The notes under the pieces: model-generated
What the model was told of the DNA's origin: nothing
The model's database searches: none
Seen by the model: the letters and a program-made list of their open reading frames with translations, nothing else
Part shown: piece by piece, positions 21,924-23,665 of the stretch
Numbering within the stretch: the stretch's first letter is position 1
How the letters are laid out: each line of letters opens with the position of its first letter
DNA from: an uncultured Christensenellaceae bacterium
GTDB lineage: Bacteria > Bacillota > Clostridia > Christensenellales > Borkfalkiaceae
Assembly (NCBI GenBank): GCA_910588615.1
Contig: CAJUOI010000031.1
Location: 1-23,665 of the forward strand
Length of the DNA: 23,665 nt
Direction of reading: 5' to 3'
Program-made: the position numbers and the translations under genes

Positions 21924-23038
21924 TCCGCAGCGTCGTCTCCCTGTGCGCCGTCCTCGGTATTTTCGGCAATCGCTTCGGAGAGCTGTTCCATTTTCTCCGC
22001 CGCCGACGCGCTTTTCACGTCGATTTTCCAGCCCGTCAGCCGTGCCGCAAGTCTTGCGTTCTGTCCGTCCCTGCCGATGGCAAGGGAAAGCTTGTCGTCC
22101 GGCACGACGGCAATCGCCGCTTTTTCGTCCGTCTGCGTAACCGAGATCACGGTAGCAGGCGAAAGCGCCTTGGCAATAAATTCAAGCGGATTTTCGCTCC
22201 ACAAAATGATGTCTACCTTCTCTCCGCCGAGCTCCTGTACGACGGCGTTGACGCGCGCGCCCTTGTTGCCGACGCATGCGCCTACCGCGTCGATGCGCCC
22301 GTCCATGGAAGCGATCGCGATCTTCGTTCTGTGCCCCGGCTCGCGGGAAACGCTCTTGATGACGACGGCGCCCTGCTTGATTTCGGGCACCTCCTCCTCG
22401 AACAGACGCTTGACGAGCCCCGGTGCGGAGCGGGATACGAGCACCTGCGCGTTTCTGCCGCCGCTTTTGACGCGCTTGACGAACACCTTGATCCTGTCGC
22501 CCACGTTATATCTCTCGCCGGGGACCTGATCCTGCGTCAGAAGCACGCCCTCGATCTGACCCTTGCCGAGCTCGATATACACGCTGCGCGAATCCACTTT
22601 ACGCACGAGTCCGCTCATGAGCTCGCCTTCCTTGTCGGTAAATTCCGAAAGCGTGTTGTCGCGTTCCGTTTCGTGCAGACGCTGCAAGATCACCTGCTTT
22701 GCCGTCTGCGCCGCGATTCTCGAAAAATCCTTGGGCACGAACTCTTCCGTCAGTACGTCGCCGACCTTCGCGCTCTTCTTTCTGAGCTTCGCCTCTTCGA
22801 GAGTGATTTCCCCCTCGTTTAATTCTTCTTCGCCGTCCACGACCGTATAGGTGAGGAAAAAGCGCATGGAGCACTTTTCGGGGTTGAGATGCACTTCGAC
22901 GTTCGCTCCGTTGCCCACGCCCAACCGCTTATATGCGGAAGCCAGCGCCGTAGAAAGCGCGCCGATGAATACGTCCTCGCTGATTCCGCGCTGCCGTTCC
23001 AGATCGGCAAGCGCCGCAAAGAAGTCCTTGTTAACCAT
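21920..23038 (-). CDS. nusA: Transcription termination/antitermination factor NusA
   Basis: A 372-residue RNA polymerase-binding factor that promotes pausing, hairpin-dependent termination and, with partners, antitermination of rRNA operons. The N-terminal RNAP-binding domain starts MVNKDFFAALADLERQRGI. An S1 domain lies at about 137-205 (GLVRKVDSRSVYIELGKGQIEGVL), followed by KH1 (IDAVGACVGNKGARVNAVVQELGGEKVDI) and KH2 (LSLAIGRDGQNARLAARLTGWKIDV). It lacks the C-terminal acidic repeats of E. coli NusA, as is usual in Firmicutes, and ends in a short acidic tail. AAGGAG lies 5 nt before the ATG. It follows rimP by 50 bp, and ylxR starts inside its stop codon. Confidence 0.97.
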   Translation of the reverse strand: MVNKDFFAALADLERQRGISEDVFIGALSTALASAYKRLGVGNGANVEVHLNPEKCSMRFFLTYTVVDGEEELNEGEITLEEAKLRKKSAKVGDVLTEEFVPKDFSRIAAQTAKQVILQRLHETERDNTLSEFTDKEGELMSGLVRKVDSRSVYIELGKGQIEGVLLTQDQVPGERYNVGDRIKVFVKRVKSGGRNAQVLVSRSAPGLVKRLFEEEVPEIKQGAVVIKSVSREPGHRTKIAIASMDGRIDAVGACVGNKGARVNAVVQELGGEKVDIILWSENPLEFIAKALSPATVISVTQTDEKAAIAVVPDDKLSLAIGRDGQNARLAARLTGWKIDVKSASAAEKMEQLSEAIAENTEDGAQGDDAAE

Positions 23039-23088
23039 AATTTCTCCTTAACCGTAATTTATGATTTTTTGATTTTTAAACTGAATAT

Positions 23089-23544
23089 TTATACTTCGAT
23101 AAGCAGACAGATTTTACTCGTCTTTTCGATCGGGAAACGCTTTTCGCCCGCGTCGGTTACCACGGCAATCGTCTTGCCGTCGTAATCGGTCAGCGTGCCC
23201 TCGTAGTATTTTTTTCCTTCGAAGGGCGCGAAAAAATGCACCTCGATTTTCTCGCCCGTATTTTTGGTAAAGTCGCGCTCCGTTTTAAACGGGCGGTCGA
23301 GCCCCGGACTCGAACAGTTGAGCGTATAGGGGCTGCCGAAAGTCGGATCGAACTCGTCGAGCGGCTCGTCAACGGCGCGGTGCACCTTTTCGAGCAGATC
23401 CAAGTCTACGCCCGTCTCCGCGTCGATCGTGAGATTAAGGGAATTATCCCTGAAATTCCACTCCGCGTCAACCAACTCCGCGCCGAACGTTTTTACGATC
23501 GGTTGTAAAAATTCGATGATTTCTTTGGCGGGTTTTACCTTCAT
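23089..23544 (-). CDS. rimP: Ribosome maturation factor RimP
   Basis: A 151-residue protein needed for efficient 30S subunit assembly. The N-terminal alpha/beta domain contains AELVDAEWNFRDNSLNLTIDAETGVDLDLLEKVHRAVDEPLD. The link SPYTLNCSSPGLDRPFKTERDF is the strongest family signature, and an Sm-like beta-barrel domain follows (IEVHFFAPFEGKKYYEGTLTDYDGKTI). The length is normal. It is the first gene after the operon promoter at 23619-23647; AGGGG lies just upstream of its ATG. rimP-nusA is one of the most conserved gene pairs in bacteria. Confidence 0.96.
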   Translation of the reverse strand: MKVKPAKEIIEFLQPIVKTFGAELVDAEWNFRDNSLNLTIDAETGVDLDLLEKVHRAVDEPLDEFDPTFGSPYTLNCSSPGLDRPFKTERDFTKNTGEKIEVHFFAPFEGKKYYEGTLTDYDGKTIAVVTDAGEKRFPIEKTSKICLLIEV

Positions 23545-23565
23545 TTTGCCCCTCTATAAAGAAAT

Positions 23566-23589
23566 TTGAGAGCGGAAACCCGCTCTCAA
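23566..23589 (-). terminator. Terminator-like hairpin in the rimP-nusA leader (possible attenuator)
   Basis: On the minus strand TTGAGAGCGG (23589-23580 read to GGG), a 4-nt loop and CCGCTCTCAA (23575-23566) form a perfect 10-bp stem followed by ATTTCTTT. It lies downstream of the operon promoter and upstream of rimP, with about 23 nt of RNA before it. It could therefore stop transcripts before the first gene. Confidence 0.65.
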
Positions 23590-23618
23590 TCTCAGTGTTT
23601 CTTCGATTAAGCGAATTT

Positions 23619-23647
23619 ATTATACCACGCCGCAATAAAAAATGCAA
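23619..23647 (-). promoter_or_regulatory. Sigma-A promoter of the rimP-nusA-infB operon
   Basis: TTGCAT (23647-23642), exactly 17 bp and TATAAT (23624-23619) preceded by TGG on the minus strand. The predicted start near 23612 gives a leader of about 68 nt. This places the promoter inside the window, so the operon begins with rimP. Confidence 0.82.
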
Positions 23648-23665
23648 GCGTTTTTAAGAAAATTC

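Noticed and set aside
1..23665. tRNA genes, CRISPR arrays, riboswitches, insertion sequences
   Set aside because: No cloverleaf-like sequence with a GGTTCGA-type T-loop, no regularly spaced repeats, no transposase or integrase frame, and no riboswitch core were recognised on either strand.

Overview
The window looks like a chromosomal core region from a low-to-mid GC Gram-positive anaerobe of the class Clostridia. This rests on MsmX-type ABC ATPase, RqcH, NrnA, YlxR/YlxQ, strong AGGAGG ribosome sites, sigma-A promoters and BspA-type leucine-rich surface lipoproteins. A Christensenellales-like uncultured lineage is a guess. It holds 23 supported coding genes, one cut by the left edge. No tRNA, rRNA, CRISPR array, transposase or phage gene was seen. 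No gene-free stretch exceeds about 270 bp.

Left part (1-2.8 kb, accessory flavour): the 5' end of an ABC sugar-importer ATPase (minus) diverges from a surface lipoprotein (plus) that combines a collagen-like segment, CxxC repeats and leucine-rich repeats. Next come a small DUF6809-like gene (minus) and a divergent XRE-family regulator (plus). Between these two sits an inverted repeat placed exactly in the spacer of the DUF6809-like promoter.

Middle (2.8-8.9 kb, protein quality control): tig-clpP-clpX run leftward as one operon and end at a bidirectional terminator shared with the XRE gene. Diverging from tig, rqcH (ribosome-associated quality control) is followed 21 bp later by a bacterial Thg1-like 3'-5' tRNA polymerase. 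That pair ends at a perfect 16-bp hairpin terminator shared with the opposing DUF378 gene.

8.7-14.6 kb: an ATPase subunit and a cleavage subunit of a type IIA topoisomerase (ParE/ParC or GyrB/GyrA) overlap by 8 bp and probably share a transcript with the DUF378 membrane protein. Upstream lies a monotopic sugar-phosphate transferase with its own near-consensus promoter and its own terminator.

14.6-23.7 kb: a long leftward operon, rimP-nusA-ylxR-ylxQ-infB-rbfA-nrnA-truB-ribF plus an endonuclease IV-like TIM-barrel gene. This is the classic Firmicutes transcription, translation and ribosome-maturation cluster, with many 4-20 bp gene overlaps. Its promoter is visible at the right edge, and a terminator-like hairpin lies in the 5' leader. 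The only loose junction, nrnA-truB (205 bp), is filled with palindromic dispersed-repeat units; a related unit forms the 3' end of the Thg1-like gene.

No wholly new system is evident. The most interesting items are the rqcH/Thg1-like operon, the dispersed repeat family that reaches into a coding sequence, the compact XRE/DUF6809 switch, and the rimP-nusA leader hairpin.
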